Source: Dyadobacter sp. 3J3
GTDB taxonomy: Bacteria; Bacteroidota; Bacteroidia; Cytophagales; Spirosomataceae
Length of the DNA stretch: 64,000 nucleotides
Assembly (NCBI RefSeq): GCF_009801115.1
Contig: NZ_VTOL01000010.1
Span: forward strand, 124,001-188,000
Direction: 5' to 3'
Shown piece after piece: positions 63,897-64,000 of this stretch; the first letter of the stretch is position 1; each line of letters opens with the position of its first letter. Under the pieces are notes generated by a model. That model worked only from the letters and a program-made list of their open reading frames with translations. It was not told the origin of the DNA and did not search any database. A program made the translations under genes and the position numbers.

Positions 63897-64000
63897 ATGA
63901 AAAAATGCCGTTTCTTATTTTGTGTTCTAATACTTCTGGCAACCTTGTCGGGAAGTATATTACAATCATGTCAAAGTGATGCAAGAAACGCTACGCGCAT
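63897..64000 (+). CDS. Lipoprotein (partial, cut by right edge)
   Basis: It opens at ATG 63897 and runs off the window after 34 codons: MKKCRFLFCVLILLATLSGS, then a lipobox LQSC and QSDARNATR. The signal and lipobox are clear, so it is a lipid-anchored envelope protein. Only the leader is visible, and the function cannot be judged. It starts 80 bp after the methyltransferase stop. Confidence 0.75.
   Translation, partial: MKKCRFLFCVLILLATLSGSILQSCQSDARNATR

Overview
The window reads as a chromosomal segment of a free-living Bacteroidota, most probably order Cytophagales and possibly close to Dyadobacter; the genus is inference. Supporting signs are moderate GC, promoters of the form TTTG...TAnnTTTG, a bacillithiol-type YtxJ protein, DUF4468, DUF4159 and DUF6169 proteins, orphan FtsX/MacB-type permeases, the menaquinone genes menE and menB, and AcnB next to a second aconitase. 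I see no rRNA, tRNA, CRISPR array, prophage or complete insertion sequence.

Region 1 (1-11.6 kb) is a metabolic and regulatory mix. It holds a molybdenum hydroxylase pair (large subunit cut by the left edge), a DUF3095 protein, two aldo/keto reductases, an AraC regulator, a thioredoxin-fold protein without its CxxC, an SDR next to a TetR regulator with two matching palindromic operators, a secreted GH43-type glycosidase and a SulP transporter. Region 2 (11.8-24.2 kb) holds envelope genes (ABC permease, MscS channel), a sugar-oxidising GMC dehydrogenase with its subunit-3 partner, a membrane-anchored winged-helix regulator with two small secreted paralogues, and an overlapping HipA-like kinase/DUF3037 pair.

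Region 3 (24.3-39.4 kb) is the most structured part. A 14-kb stretch on the minus strand carries two tandem TldD/PmbA pairs, in which only the TldD members have Tat signals. DUF4159, MoxR ATPase, DUF58, a BatA-type membrane protein and two further large membrane proteins follow. The stretch ends at a 1.1-kb array of about 20 palindromic units with a 53-bp period.

Region 4 (39.8-46 kb) has an ATP-grasp-like protein, a sphingomyelin-synthase-like PAP2 protein, a chloramphenicol acetyltransferase-like enzyme, an AraC regulator, two lipoproteins and a metallo-beta-lactamase-fold hydrolase. Region 5 (46.2-64 kb) is mostly housekeeping: acnB-acnA, topA, a sirtuin, folD, menE/menB, an EVE protein and an rRNA-type methyltransferase. 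Inside it sits a small accessory island with an overlapping 57-aa ORF/DUF6169 pair and an XRE regulator. Short word-repeat hairpins (GCTTTTA, GCCGAAA and GTTGAAAGT types) recur between genes in regions 3 and 5.
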